NCBI RefSeq assembly: GCF_021735925.1
Contig: NZ_WMEA01000001.1
Coordinates: forward strand, 2,510,001 to 2,574,000
DNA from: Loktanella sp. M215
GTDB taxonomy: Bacteria; Pseudomonadota; Alphaproteobacteria; Rhodobacterales; Rhodobacteraceae
Direction of reading: 5' to 3'
DNA: 64,000 nucleotides
In this document: positions 1 through 7,664 of the stretch, piece by piece
How the letters are laid out: the number at the start of each line of letters is the position of its first letter
Numbering within the stretch: the stretch's first letter is position 1
Translations under genes and position numbers: made by a program
Notes under the pieces: generated by a model
What the model was told of the DNA's origin: nothing
Seen by the model: the letters and a program-made list of their open reading frames with translations, nothing else
Database searches by the model: none

Positions 1-550
1 ATATCGCGGACGCGTGAACCTGCACAGTATTGAGGGAAATATCGAAAATTCTGGCAATCTGCTTATTCGCATCTCCATCCGTGATCTGCTGCAAGATTTG
101 AAACTCCCTTTGGGTCAGTTTCATCGCAGTCTTGAAGGACAGACCAGCCACATCGTTGCTATCACCTCGGGATCGGAACCTTGATGGGAAGATATCATAC
201 CCGTCGGCACACATCCTCAGACTGTTTTTGATCTGGGCTTCAGTTGCATTGGTCGGGATGATGCCGCTGATGTACTCAGGGCAACTTTCAAACTCTCTGT
301 CAATATTCAGATCAAGAAAAAGGATCAGGGTCAGACCGGGAAATTTTGCAGAAACGTTTGCGATCTCGACGTTCAGTCGAGCAGATTGAGGAGATGCCAG
401 AACGGCGATTTCGATCTTTCCTGCCGTGAAGGCAGTGACGCCGAAATCGTCCGGATGAAGGCAAATGTAGTCCCATTCCAGACTTTTGAATATTTCGGAA
501 AATGCAGTGACAAGGAGTTGGTTGTCGGTAAAAAGGGTTGCGGTCGTCAT
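1..550 (-). CDS. LuxR-family transcriptional regulator, CsgD-like (3' end beyond window)
   Basis: The reading frame starts at the ATG complementary to 548-550 and is open to the window edge, so the gene is cut by the boundary; 183 residues are visible. An AGGAAG ribosome site lies 6 nt upstream of the start. The last visible ~40 residues are a LuxR/FixJ helix-turn-helix with the hallmarks LTQREFQILQQ, NKQIA and NTVQVHASAI. The N-terminal ~130 residues look like a worn receiver domain: a LILFLDLNI strand and a FATSLR-like last helix (TEAQIKNSLRM) can be placed, but I see no clear phosphoacceptor Asp or conserved Lys. That matches CsgD/VpsT-type regulators, which control matrix genes and often lack phosphorylation. 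Its position, divergent from a curli operon, supports a role in controlling it. The function is inferred. Confidence 0.8.
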   Translation of the reverse strand, partial: MTTATLFTDNQLLVTAFSEIFKSLEWDYICLHPDDFGVTAFTAGKIEIAVLASPQSARLNVEIANVSAKFPGLTLILFLDLNIDREFESCPEYISGIIPTNATEAQIKNSLRMCADGYDIFPSRFRSRGDSNDVAGLSFKTAMKLTQREFQILQQITDGDANKQIARIFDISLNTVQVHASAI

Positions 551-561
551 AATGGACTTCC

Positions 562-867
562 TCAGGGCGCTGAAATATGGGCCCGCGGCAAAGTCACGAC
601 GCCCTTCGTGATCGCAAGTGGAAATTCGAGGATTGTGGTCTTGTCTGACACGGGTGCGGGCTGAATTGGCGGCGCTACCGGTGCGGGCGTCTGGCGGATC
701 TGCCTGACGGGGCGCGCCATGTCGGCGGCCTGCGTGACTGTTGCCATGCCTGCGACCGTCGTGGCTTGTCGCACGTAAGCGCCACCATCGGCAGATGCGC
801 CCGCGGGGGTCAGGATCGCAAGCAGGCATGCCGTCGGCACAGCTGTCAATATCGCGCGTTCTATCAT
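562..867 (-). CDS. small secreted protein of unknown function, upstream of the CsgD-like regulator
   Basis: A 101-residue protein with a probable Sec signal peptide (hydrophobic AILTAVPTACLLAILTPAGASA, quoted here as spanning about residues 5-26). The mature part is Ala/Pro/Gln-rich, with a short proline-rich linker (APVAPPIQPAP) around residues 61-71 and a C-terminal segment with alternating hydrophobics. No family is recognised. Its stop lies 11 bp before the start of the CsgD-like gene on the same strand, so the two are probably co-transcribed, and both diverge from the curli operon. It may be an envelope component or sensor linked to curli control; this is guesswork from position. The coding call rests on the signal peptide, the operon spacing and the start next to the divergent promoter. 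Confidence 0.55.
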   Translation of the reverse strand: MIERAILTAVPTACLLAILTPAGASADGGAYVRQATTVAGMATVTQAADMARPVRQIRQTPAPVAPPIQPAPVSDKTTILEFPLAITKGVVTLPRAHISAP

Positions 868-1010
868 GGCAGATTCTCGCCTTGCAATTTTTCAAGTCTG
901 TTCCGTTAACACAATAATCGCGCAGGCGATACGATCTCGATCAATGTTGCTGATTTTGAGTGAAGAGCGATCTGCAGGATCCCCGCAGCAAATCGCGACC
1001 ATATGATCTG

Positions 1011-1029
1011 GAATTGACTAGTTCAATTC
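1011..1029. promoter_or_regulatory. 19-bp palindrome 1 in the curli promoter (candidate operator)
   Basis: GAATTGACTAGTTCAATTC has 7-bp perfect arms (GAATTGA/TCAATTC) around a 5-bp spacer. It lies about 190 bp before the first curlin gene. The symmetric form suits a dimeric regulator. It is not an FNR site, because the spacing is 13 rather than 14 bp and the outer T/A is missing. Confidence 0.5.
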
Positions 1030-1091
1030 AGTTAAGATCATAAACTATCCGTGGCCTTAAATTTTCAAATTGGGATTGTCAGATAGTGAAT

Positions 1092-1110
1092 CTGATCGAA
1101 TCGCGATCAG
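1092..1110. promoter_or_regulatory. 19-bp palindrome 2 in the curli promoter (candidate operator)
   Basis: CTGATCGAATCGCGATCAG has the same 7-5-7 layout as the palindrome at 1011-1029, with arms CTGATCG/CGATCAG. Its spacer contains a GAATC (CcrM-type GANTC) site, and a second GAATC overlaps its left edge (1088-1092). The centres of the two palindromes are 81 bp apart. Confidence 0.5.
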
Positions 1111-1220
1111 GCAATAACTGGCTTCCATGATTGAGCGCAATATGGGCCGTATGTAGCCTGACATCACTCTCGGGTCATTCGGAGCCGAAAGTATCGGACG
1201 ATTATTGAAAGGCTATTTAG

Positions 1221-2108
1221 ATGAAGAATCTACTTCTCGCAACGACAGCATTCGTGTTTTCCACAGGCATGGCTTTCGCGCAGACCATGACGGGCGTGGG
1301 TGCTGACTCCTCCAGCTCGACGTCGAACGACAACGCCACCGGTACGGTCGGTGCGGATTACGCGACGGCCGTGGACGGCGGAGCACTGGATGAGCAAGCC
1401 GACGCCTGGAACTTTGGTGTGGCCCGCTCCACCGCACCCATCGGGCCTAATTTCGATTACGAAGCGGTTGCCAGTACCGCTAGTTTCCAGGCGCAGGTCG
1501 ATGACATGGCGACCGGCAATTCCAACGTGCAGTTCCAGGTCGGTAACAACAACCAGGCGGTGAACGTGCAGGACGGGACAGTTCAGGCGTCGGCCACGCT
1601 GCAGGTCGGCGACGCCAACGGTGCCCTGATCAGCCAGATCAACACCGAGAACCGCGCCGCGATCACGCAGTTGGGTGATACAAACCTGTCGACGATCATT
1701 CAGGACGGCACGCAGAACTCTGCGGCTGCAGCACAGGTGGGTAGCGAAAACGTCTCGGCGATCCTTCAGAACGGGTCCAACAATGGTGCGGCCACACTGC
1801 AGATGGGTGTGAACAATGCTGCCGTGACGTTCCAGAGCAATGGCGACAACATGGCCGCGCAACTGCAGTCGGGTGATAACAACACATCGCTCATCTCGCA
1901 GGGCGGTGGTGAGTCCGGATCTCTGGCAGCGCTTGACGGCACGCTTGCAGCCTATGGTCTGCCTGCCAACATCGGGACCCTAGGTGCCGTTGCGGGTGCG
2001 GCGAGCCTGAATGCCGCAGCGAACGTCCAGATCGGCGACGGCAACGCCAATGCGATCATCCAGCAAGGTGGCGGCAACGAAGCCGTCAACTTCCAGACCA
2101 GCTCGTAA
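1221..2108 (+). CDS. csgA: curlin repeat protein (major amyloid subunit candidate)
   Basis: A 295-residue secreted protein with a cleavable signal peptide ending near AFAQ (residue ~21). From about residue 95 it carries curlin repeats of the Q-x-G-x2-N-x(5)-Q type, including QVGNNNQAVNVQ, QVGDANGALISQ, QLGDTNLSTIIQ, QVGSENVSAILQ, QMGVNNAAVTFQ, QSGDNNTSLISQ and a last QIGDGNANAIIQ. Most are about 22 residues apart. Curlin repeats stack into the cross-beta fibre outside the cell. The protein is about twice the length of E. coli CsgA, with a non-repeat N-terminal region of ~75 residues and a Gly/Ala interruption before the final repeat. It is the first gene of the operon with a good GAAAGG ribosome site. 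Whether it is strictly CsgA or a CsgB-like nucleator cannot be told from repeats alone. Confidence 0.88.
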   Translation: MKNLLLATTAFVFSTGMAFAQTMTGVGADSSSSTSNDNATGTVGADYATAVDGGALDEQADAWNFGVARSTAPIGPNFDYEAVASTASFQAQVDDMATGNSNVQFQVGNNNQAVNVQDGTVQASATLQVGDANGALISQINTENRAAITQLGDTNLSTIIQDGTQNSAAAAQVGSENVSAILQNGSNNGAATLQMGVNNAAVTFQSNGDNMAAQLQSGDNNTSLISQGGGESGSLAALDGTLAAYGLPANIGTLGAVAGAASLNAAANVQIGDGNANAIIQQGGGNEAVNFQTSS

Positions 2109-2174
2109 CGACGTTGCTGATCCGATGACACAGACCGGAGGCGCAAATGCGCCTTCGGTCACTCTGAAAGGTCC

Positions 2175-2531
2175 ATGATGCGGAATGTCTTGATATCAGT
2201 TCTACTGCTGCTTGCGACGGCGGCACAATCACAGTCCGATGCGGGCTGTGCATTCAGACTGTCCGACAGCAACGGCACCATGACGCTGGAGGGACTTGCG
2301 ATGGGTCCCCTGTGGCGGCGGGGTCTCTACACTCTGGAAGTCGCGGTCGAGCACGCCGGCGGACGATCCGTTTCAAGACAAAGCGGGACGTTCGACGTGG
2401 CGAGTGATGCCGATCAGACGGTGCTCTCGACTTCGGTTATTGCCTTGGGACGCGATGCGAGGCTTATGGCAACGCTTTGGCTGACAGAGGGCGAGCGGGT
2501 GACGTCATGCCATGTCGCTCACGAAAGTTGA
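2175..2531 (+). CDS. csgH: CsgH-like curli assembly protein
   Basis: A 118-residue periplasmic protein with a signal peptide (hydrophobic residues 4-17, cleavage near AQSQS). The mature domain has alternating beta strands and two cysteines, one near the start (AGCAFRL) and one near the end (TSCHVAH), which could form a disulfide. Size, predicted beta-sandwich and position between two curlin genes match CsgH, the alphaproteobacterial counterpart of CsgC, which stops premature amyloid formation in the periplasm. The start is ATG-ATG behind a GAAAGG site; either ATG could be used. Assignment rests mainly on context and fold pattern, less on residue identity. Confidence 0.7.
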   Translation: MMRNVLISVLLLLATAAQSQSDAGCAFRLSDSNGTMTLEGLAMGPLWRRGLYTLEVAVEHAGGRSVSRQSGTFDVASDADQTVLSTSVIALGRDARLMATLWLTEGERVTSCHVAHES

Positions 2532-2552
2532 ACATCATCAAGGAGACTGAAC

Positions 2553-3098
2553 ATGACCATTCGGTTCCGACTCTTCGCTGCGATGGGGGTTTTTGCCTGC
2601 CTTGGATCGCCCGTTGTGGCGCAAACGCTGGACTTCGACGTCTCGAACGGGATCACGCTGGAAGAGTTTGCCGCGAGTCAGGCCCAGTCGGTCGGGCCGC
2701 CGCAACCTGTCGGACAGGACAGCCCCCAATCCACCAGCCTGATCGCGCAGTCCGGCAGCAACAACGCGGCAGCAGTCACTATCTACGACAGCCTTGGCGC
2801 TGGTGCATTGGCCTATCAGTCGGGACGCGACAACATTGCATCGGCAAATATCCTGAATTCACCCGGCAGCATCATCGCGCAAATCCAGATCGGCGCGGCC
2901 AATATATCACGTGTGGGCATATCCGGCGGCAGCGACAATCTGGTTGCAGGTGCACAAATTGGCAACAATCAGGATATGTCTATCGGGCTTTTGAATTCGC
3001 GGGGGACCAAAGTGTTCTACGGTGCTGTAGGGTCGGATTACACCGGCGCCTTTATTATCAGGGACGCACCCCCAGGAACTGTCGTTCGGGTGAAATAG
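2553..3098 (+). CDS. csgB: second curlin repeat protein (minor subunit/nucleator candidate)
   Basis: A 181-residue secreted protein with a signal peptide ending at VVAQ (residue ~24) and an AAGGAG ribosome site. Four degenerate curlin repeats follow residue ~65: AQSGSNNAAAVT, YQSGRDNIASAN, IQIGAANISRVG and AQIGNNQDMSIG. The tail of ~35 residues is not repeat-like and ends in basic/hydrophobic VVRVK. A non-repeat basic C-terminus is known from CsgB, where it anchors the nucleator to the cell surface, so a CsgB role is the more likely of the two curlins. The gene lies 21 bp after csgH. Confidence 0.78.
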   Translation: MTIRFRLFAAMGVFACLGSPVVAQTLDFDVSNGITLEEFAASQAQSVGPPQPVGQDSPQSTSLIAQSGSNNAAAVTIYDSLGAGALAYQSGRDNIASANILNSPGSIIAQIQIGAANISRVGISGGSDNLVAGAQIGNNQDMSIGLLNSRGTKVFYGAVGSDYTGAFIIRDAPPGTVVRVK

Positions 3099-3150
3099 CT
3101 TTCGACACATCATTTTTCGCAGCTTCAGTGTTGTGACGAGGAGAATCTCC

Positions 3151-3456
3151 ATGTCTTACGGCACAATGGCCCGTGCGGCCCTATTTGCATTTTCATGTTC
3201 CATGATCGCGACGGCAGGATTTGCCGAAAATCTTATCTACCGGCCGATCAATCCCGGTTTGGGGGGGAATCCCAATACCTACGATTACCTGATCGGTCTC
3301 GCAGAAATTCAGAACCAGCATCTGGCCACCCAGTCCGGGTCGGGTGGCAGCGCCCCGGCGTTCAGCTTTCCCCCCATCACGATCGATCTTGGCGGTGTTG
3401 GCGCCACGCCCGCTGATCCCGCAGCGGGTGACCCTGCACCTGCCGTGCAGCCGTAG
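3151..3456 (+). CDS. csgF: CsgF-like curli production/assembly factor
   Basis: Start chosen at the ATG at 3151, which has GAGGAG 8 nt upstream; an upstream in-frame GTG at 3133 lacks a ribosome site. The 101-residue product has a signal peptide ending at GFAEN, followed by LIYRPINPGLGGNPNTYDYL, the signature start of mature CsgF (compare Y-x-P-x-NP-x-FGG). CsgF passes through or plugs the CsgG pore and couples the nucleator to the cell surface. The C-terminal ~25 residues are Ala/Pro-rich. It is followed by csgG after 9 bp. Confidence 0.85.
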   Translation: MSYGTMARAALFAFSCSMIATAGFAENLIYRPINPGLGGNPNTYDYLIGLAEIQNQHLATQSGSGGSAPAFSFPPITIDLGGVGATPADPAAGDPAPAVQP

Positions 3457-3465
3457 GATCAGATC

Positions 3466-4452
3466 ATGACATTCAAGCAGTCGAAGAACGGCCCTGTGCA
3501 CGCCGCAGGGCTCTGGACAGTCACGCGGCGCGCCGGTTTTGCTGTCGCGATGGCGGCGACCTTGTCCGGTTGCAGCGCATTTGGATTTGCACGGATCGGC
3601 AGACCCTCGGACCCCAATCTTGTGGAACCGATTGCGACGCCGCTCAGCCGCACGGGTGCGGCCTTGATGCTGCTGCCCGCAGCCGCAAGGAAGGTGGACA
3701 TCGCCGTCTATGATTACGCCGACAAGACCGGCCAGAACGAACCTGCGGACAACTTCTCCAGATTTTCGAAAGCGGTGACGCAGGGCGGGGACGACGTGCT
3801 TGTCGACGTGCTCAGCGACGTCGGCGGCGGCCGTTGGTTCAACGTGGTCGAACGGGCCGGTTTGCAAGAGCTTCTGACAGAGCGGCAGTTGATCGATCAG
3901 ACAAACCAGCAATACCGCGGCACGACGACGTCGCAGCTGCCCCCGCTGCGGTACGCAGGTGTCATTATCCGGGGCGGCGTGATCGACTACGACGAAAACG
4001 TGGCAACGGGTGGGTTCGGGGCCCGGATCCTGGGTGTCGGTGTGAATACGGAATACCGCGAAGACCGCGTTTCCGTCGCTCTGCGCGCTGTCAGTGTTGC
4101 AACGGGCGACGTTCTTGCCTCCGTGACGACCGACAAGACAGTCTATTCGGTCAAGATGCAGGACTCGGTCTTCCGCTATGTCGCGATGGACAAGATACTG
4201 GAACTCGATGCCGGGATTTCCCAGAACGAGCCAACCGGTCTTGCGGTGCGGCAGGCGATCGAGCTGGCCGTCTATGCCCTGATCATCGAAGGTGCCGAAA
4301 AGGACGTGTGGTCGTTCACCGACCGAAGCTATCAGGTCGATTTGATACGGAATTACCGAGAGAGGACGCTGCGGACATCCGGCGACCCTCGACAGATCAT
4401 AGCACAGGCCGGCGGGGTCGGGGATCGGCTGGTTGACGATGCGGATTCGTAG
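3466..4452 (+). CDS. csgG: CsgG curli secretion channel, outer-membrane lipoprotein
   Basis: A 328-residue protein with an unusually long, basic N-terminal leader and a lipobox LSGC placing the lipidated Cys at residue 36. The body shows CsgG family features: IAVYDYADKTGQN, GGDDVLVDVL, RWFNVVERAGLQELLTERQL, and GGVIDYDENVATGGFGARILG with its aromatic/Gly pore-forming strands. CsgG forms the nonameric pore through which curlin subunits leave the periplasm. The gene ends 14 bp inside the next gene, indicating translational coupling. Confidence 0.93.
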   Translation: MTFKQSKNGPVHAAGLWTVTRRAGFAVAMAATLSGCSAFGFARIGRPSDPNLVEPIATPLSRTGAALMLLPAAARKVDIAVYDYADKTGQNEPADNFSRFSKAVTQGGDDVLVDVLSDVGGGRWFNVVERAGLQELLTERQLIDQTNQQYRGTTTSQLPPLRYAGVIIRGGVIDYDENVATGGFGARILGVGVNTEYREDRVSVALRAVSVATGDVLASVTTDKTVYSVKMQDSVFRYVAMDKILELDAGISQNEPTGLAVRQAIELAVYALIIEGAEKDVWSFTDRSYQVDLIRNYRERTLRTSGDPRQIIAQAGGVGDRLVDDADS

Positions 4453-4996
4453 CCTCGTCCCGCATGCGACGTTCCGCGCCCTGATCGTCGTGACATTGGC
4501 GATATGGTGCCCCGTGCCGGGACAGACCCAGATGTCCGGCAACCAGACGCCGGAAAAGCGCGACACCTTCGAGGATTGGGTCGTGGAATGTTATGGCAAA
4601 GGGGGGGAAGAGGCGCCCTGTCAGGCCTATCAACGGGTACTGACGCAGAACGCGCAGGTGGCGGCCATGACCATCGCAATCACACGGCGCGATATCAAAG
4701 GGCCTGCGCAGATCGAAATAGCGCTACCGCTTGGCGTGAACCTTGCGACACCGCCGGTCCTTGCGATCGGCGATGATCTGCGGATCGACCTCGCATGGTC
4801 GCGCTGCCTGTCAGAGGGGTGCCTTGTGCAAGGTAGATTGAGCCAGGCCATTCTTGCGTCGTTGATGGCAGCCGGCTCTGCAGGTGTTGATGTCGTCCAT
4901 CCGACCGGTGACGTGGTGACGATTCCGATTTCGACAGCGGGTTTCAAGGACGCGATGAAACGCTTGGAGGCGAGCCATTGTGCGGCGCAGTGTTGA
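4439..4996 (+). CDS. IalB-family (invasion-associated locus B) periplasmic protein in the curli operon
   Basis: Start at ATG 4439; the frame extends to a TTG at 4433 but the ATG is more likely. The 185-residue product has a signal peptide ending near PGQTQ, then the IalB core: FEDWVVECYGKGGEEAPC, a QRVL/QVAAMTIAI strand, LPLGVNL, and RCLSEGCLVQG. Paired cysteines are typical of the family. IalB proteins are small secreted beta proteins of uncertain biochemistry, common in alphaproteobacteria. The start overlaps the end of csgG by 14 bp, so synthesis is coupled to the pore protein. No csgE (the usual CsgG partner) is present in the operon, so this protein could serve the secretion complex instead; that is inference. 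Confidence 0.85.
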   Translation: MRIRSLVPHATFRALIVVTLAIWCPVPGQTQMSGNQTPEKRDTFEDWVVECYGKGGEEAPCQAYQRVLTQNAQVAAMTIAITRRDIKGPAQIEIALPLGVNLATPPVLAIGDDLRIDLAWSRCLSEGCLVQGRLSQAILASLMAAGSAGVDVVHPTGDVVTIPISTAGFKDAMKRLEASHCAAQC

Positions 4997-5456
4997 GTCT
5001 CCGCAATGCGGGTCACGGCTTCTTGGAGGGGCAAGGCGCCAAAACCCTTGGTTCGTTCCGGTCACCTGATTCTTTCGATACGGCCCGGCTGGACACGCAG
5101 GCGGGCGGAATAGGCACCGCCTTGGCGGATCAGGTGAGAGGTTCAGGCGTTGCTACCCCGCTTGGTGGGACGCCTCAGTGTGGCGTGTGACGCCGAAAAT
5201 TATATATTTGTCTGGTGACTGGGGAATTTACCCTAATCCGAACTATTGTCCTGTCACCCCGACCGGATACACTTCGATGTATCGCGACAAGTCAGTTATC
5301 GCTCCCGCATCCATTTGGTCTGTCTTGTCCCGAACGGGTTAAGCCGGGCGCTCCTGCTTGATTTGTTGTGCCGCATGCGTGGCGTCGCCCGGAAAATCGC
5401 GTTAAGCCGCAGCAGATGATCGTCAATCCTTGCTGCCGTCCGATGCGGAAGAGCCC
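4997..5456. other. 460-bp non-coding gap after the curli operon
   Basis: No convincing gene is seen. A frame at 4978-5190 lacks family features and overlaps the IalB gene. There is a short inverted repeat at 5182-5194 (GGCGT-GTG-ACGCC) followed by an AT-rich patch (5198-5213), too weak to call a terminator or promoter with confidence. The dusA promoter probably lies in the right part. Confidence 0.5.
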
Positions 5457-6458
5457 ATGAAGACACCACAGACCCCGCTTGCCCACGCCGCCCGCCTGTC
5501 CGTCGCGCCGATGATGGACTGGACCGACCGCCATTGCCGCCACTTGCACCGCTTGATGTCGCGACACGCGCTGCTTTATACCGAAATGGTCACGGCAGCG
5601 GCGGTCGTGCATGGCGATACGGCGCGGTTGCTGGCTTATGGTCAGGCAGAACATCCCGTGGCCCTGCAGCTTGGCGGGTCGGACCCCGCGTTGCTGGCAC
5701 AGGCGACGCGGATCGCTTGCGACATGGGATACGACGAGGTCAATCTGAACTGCGGCTGCCCCTCTGACCGGGTGCAATCGGGTCGCTTCGGCGCGATCCT
5801 GATGACAGAGCCGGACCTTGTGGCAGCCTGCGTGCGCGCGATGCGCGACGCGGCAGACGTTCCGGTCACCGTGAAATGCCGCATCGGCGTCGACGATCAG
5901 GACCCCACACACGTGTTGCCGGACTTTTTGGATCGCGTGTCGGGCGCCGGTGTCGACCGGTTTACGATCCATGCTCGCAAGGCCTGGCTTCAGGGGCTGA
6001 GCCCCAAGGAAAATCGCGACATTCCGCCACTGGACTACGATCTGGTCATGGCGATGAAGAACCGCGCCCCGCATCTGCATCTGAGCGTGAATGGCGGTAT
6101 CGCGACGCTGGATCAGGCGCAGACGTTTCTGGATGCGGGCCTTGACGGTGTGATGATCGGGCGGGCGGCCTACCACGACCCGTCCACCGTGCTGCTGGAC
6201 GCGGATGCCCGCATCTTTGGCGATGGCACGCCGGGCGACGCGGTGCAGATCGTGCACGCCATGCTGCCGTACATCGACGCACATGTGGGGCAGGGTGGTC
6301 GTCTGGGGCAGGTGACGCGCCACATGCTGGGCCTGTTTCAGGGTCGTCCCGGAGCGCGGCTGTGGCGGCGGCACCTGTCGGAACATGTGCACGAGGATGG
6401 TGCTGGCGTTCAGGTCGTGCTAGACGCCCTTGGCCATGTGACGGAACTGGCAGCCTGA
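5457..6458 (+). CDS. dusA: tRNA-dihydrouridine synthase A
   Basis: The start is the ATG at 5457 behind GGAAGAG; an upstream TTG at 5430 is less likely. The 333-residue FMN-dependent enzyme reduces uridine to dihydrouridine in the tRNA D-loop. The Dus signature is complete: SVAPMMDWTDRHCR at the start, LQLGGSDP, NLNCGCPSDRV with the catalytic Cys at residue 99, VKCRIGVDD and VNGGI. The DusA subfamily is favoured by MMDWTDRH and the HARKAWLQGLSPKENR segment. It is probably followed in one transcript by the exporter gene 12 bp downstream. Confidence 0.95.
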   Translation: MKTPQTPLAHAARLSVAPMMDWTDRHCRHLHRLMSRHALLYTEMVTAAAVVHGDTARLLAYGQAEHPVALQLGGSDPALLAQATRIACDMGYDEVNLNCGCPSDRVQSGRFGAILMTEPDLVAACVRAMRDAADVPVTVKCRIGVDDQDPTHVLPDFLDRVSGAGVDRFTIHARKAWLQGLSPKENRDIPPLDYDLVMAMKNRAPHLHLSVNGGIATLDQAQTFLDAGLDGVMIGRAAYHDPSTVLLDADARIFGDGTPGDAVQIVHAMLPYIDAHVGQGGRLGQVTRHMLGLFQGRPGARLWRRHLSEHVHEDGAGVQVVLDALGHVTELAA

Positions 6459-6470
6459 GGGATAAAAATC

Positions 6471-7289
6471 ATGGAAAACATGACGTTGCTGTTGTCGATG
6501 GGCGCGCTTTTGCTGGCCATCGGGGCCTTTGCCGGCGTGCTGGCAGGGCTGCTGGGGGTGGGCGGAGGAATCATCCTCGTGCCCGCGTTCTTCTATGCCT
6601 TCAGCGCGTTGGGCTTCGGCAGTCCGCAGTTGATGCAGATGTGTCTTGCGACCTCTCTGGCGACGATTATCGTCACCAGCCTGCGGTCGCTGAACGCGCA
6701 TAACAAGAAGGGCGCCGTCGACTGGACGATCCTGCGGACCTGGGCACCGGGCATCGTGATCGGTGCCATTCTGGGCGTGTTGCTCGTCTCCAGCCTGCGG
6801 ACCCTGTCGCTGCAGCTGATCTTTGGCGGGTTGGCGATCGCGGTGGGCCTTTACATGACCTTCGGGCGCAATTCGTGGCGCGTGGCACAGGCGATGCCCA
6901 CCGGTTGGGCGCGCGCGGCGCTGTCACCGGTGCTGGGGTTCCTCTCGGTCCTGATGGGTATCGGCGGCGGATCCTTCGGTGTCCCGGTCATGAGCCTTTA
7001 CAACACCCCGATCCACCGGGCCGTGGCGACGGCGGCGGGCTTTGGCGTGCTGATCGCCGTGCCGTCGGTCATTGTGCTGCTGTTCAAGGATGTCGCCGTC
7101 GCGCCGCCCTACACGGTCGGCTCGGTGAACTTCGTGGCCTTCGGTCTTGTCGTCGCCATGACGCTGATCACGGCCCCCTGGGGTGCCGCCCTGGCCCACA
7201 AGACCGATGCCAACAAGCTAAAGCGCGTGTTCGGCGTGTTCCTGGTGCTGGTCGCGCTGAACATGCTGCGCAAGGCGATGGGCTGGTAG
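6471..7289 (+). CDS. TauE/SafE-family sulfite/organosulfonate exporter-like membrane protein
   Basis: A 272-residue integral membrane protein with about eight hydrophobic segments. The family repeat appears twice: AGLLGVGGGIILVPAFFY near residue 30 and GIGGGSFGVPVMSLY near residue 160. These Gly-rich motifs mark the TauE/SafE (DUF81) exporters, which move sulfur compounds or other small anions out of the cytoplasm. The substrate cannot be deduced here. It starts 12 bp after dusA, a spacing that suggests co-transcription, though no functional link is obvious. Confidence 0.88.
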   Translation: MENMTLLLSMGALLLAIGAFAGVLAGLLGVGGGIILVPAFFYAFSALGFGSPQLMQMCLATSLATIIVTSLRSLNAHNKKGAVDWTILRTWAPGIVIGAILGVLLVSSLRTLSLQLIFGGLAIAVGLYMTFGRNSWRVAQAMPTGWARAALSPVLGFLSVLMGIGGGSFGVPVMSLYNTPIHRAVATAAGFGVLIAVPSVIVLLFKDVAVAPPYTVGSVNFVAFGLVVAMTLITAPWGAALAHKTDANKLKRVFGVFLVLVALNMLRKAMGW

Positions 7290-7430
7290 GGCCCGATTTG
7301 GCAAAGGGATGCGCATCACTGACGGGCAATTGACCACTTGCCGCTTTTCAACACGAAGCCCCGCGCGTATGTGAAGAGGGCCTCAATCATCCCGCGTCGC
7401 TGACACGGGTTCCGCCATAGGAGAGATGAC

Positions 7431-7643
7431 ATGCTTAACAACATCGGCCTTCCGGGCCTTCTGCTGATCGCCGTCGTGGTCCTCGTCCTGTTCGGACGCG
7501 GCAAGATTTCGTCCCTGATGGGCGAAGTCGGCAAAGGGATCACCGCCTTCAAGCGCGGCGTGGACGACGGCAAGAAAGAGCTGGACGACAGTTTTGCCGA
7601 CGCGCGCGACGTGACGCCCGAGGCGAAAAAAGACAACGTCTAA
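7431..7643 (+). CDS. tatA: twin-arginine translocase subunit TatA
   Basis: A 70-residue protein with one N-terminal membrane helix (residues ~5-20, [16 protein letters not shown]), the hinge FGRGK and the amphipathic helix [18 protein letters not shown]. The charged tail is typical. TatA oligomerises to form the conduit for folded, cofactor-bearing proteins. It is the first gene of tatABC, behind AGGAGAG. Confidence 0.95.
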   Translation: MLNNIGLPGLLLIAVVVLVLFGRGKISSLMGEVGKGITAFKRGVDDGKKELDDSFADARDVTPEAKKDNV

Positions 7644-7664
7644 ACACCGTCCGAGGTAACGTAT

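Larger units (their letters stand above)
868..1220. promoter_or_regulatory. divergent curli promoter region, AT-richer than surroundings
   Basis: This 353-bp gap separates the leftward secreted-protein/regulator pair from the rightward curli operon and holds no gene. It is clearly AT-richer than the rest of the window. It contains two 19-bp inverted repeats (1011-1029 and 1092-1110), eight GATC tetramers between 933 and 1108, and two GAATC sites (1088 and 1098). A GAAAGG ribosome site at 1207-1212 serves the gene starting at 1221. No confident -35/-10 pair could be assigned by eye. Confidence 0.7.

Noticed and set aside
132-664. Plus-strand frames at 132-389 and 386-664
   Set aside because: They oppose the LuxR-type regulator, whose helix-turn-helix is clear on the minus strand.
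1011-1029. FNR/Anr box reading of the first palindrome
   Set aside because: TTGA and TCAA are separated by 5 bp, not the 6 bp of TTGAT-N4-ATCAA, and the inner T/A are missing.
3193-4566. 457-codon open frame on the minus strand across csgF and csgG
   Set aside because: Antisense to well-supported curli genes and no domain features.
4978-5190. 70-codon plus-strand frame after the IalB gene
   Set aside because: Overlaps the IalB 3' end, no ribosome site, no family features.
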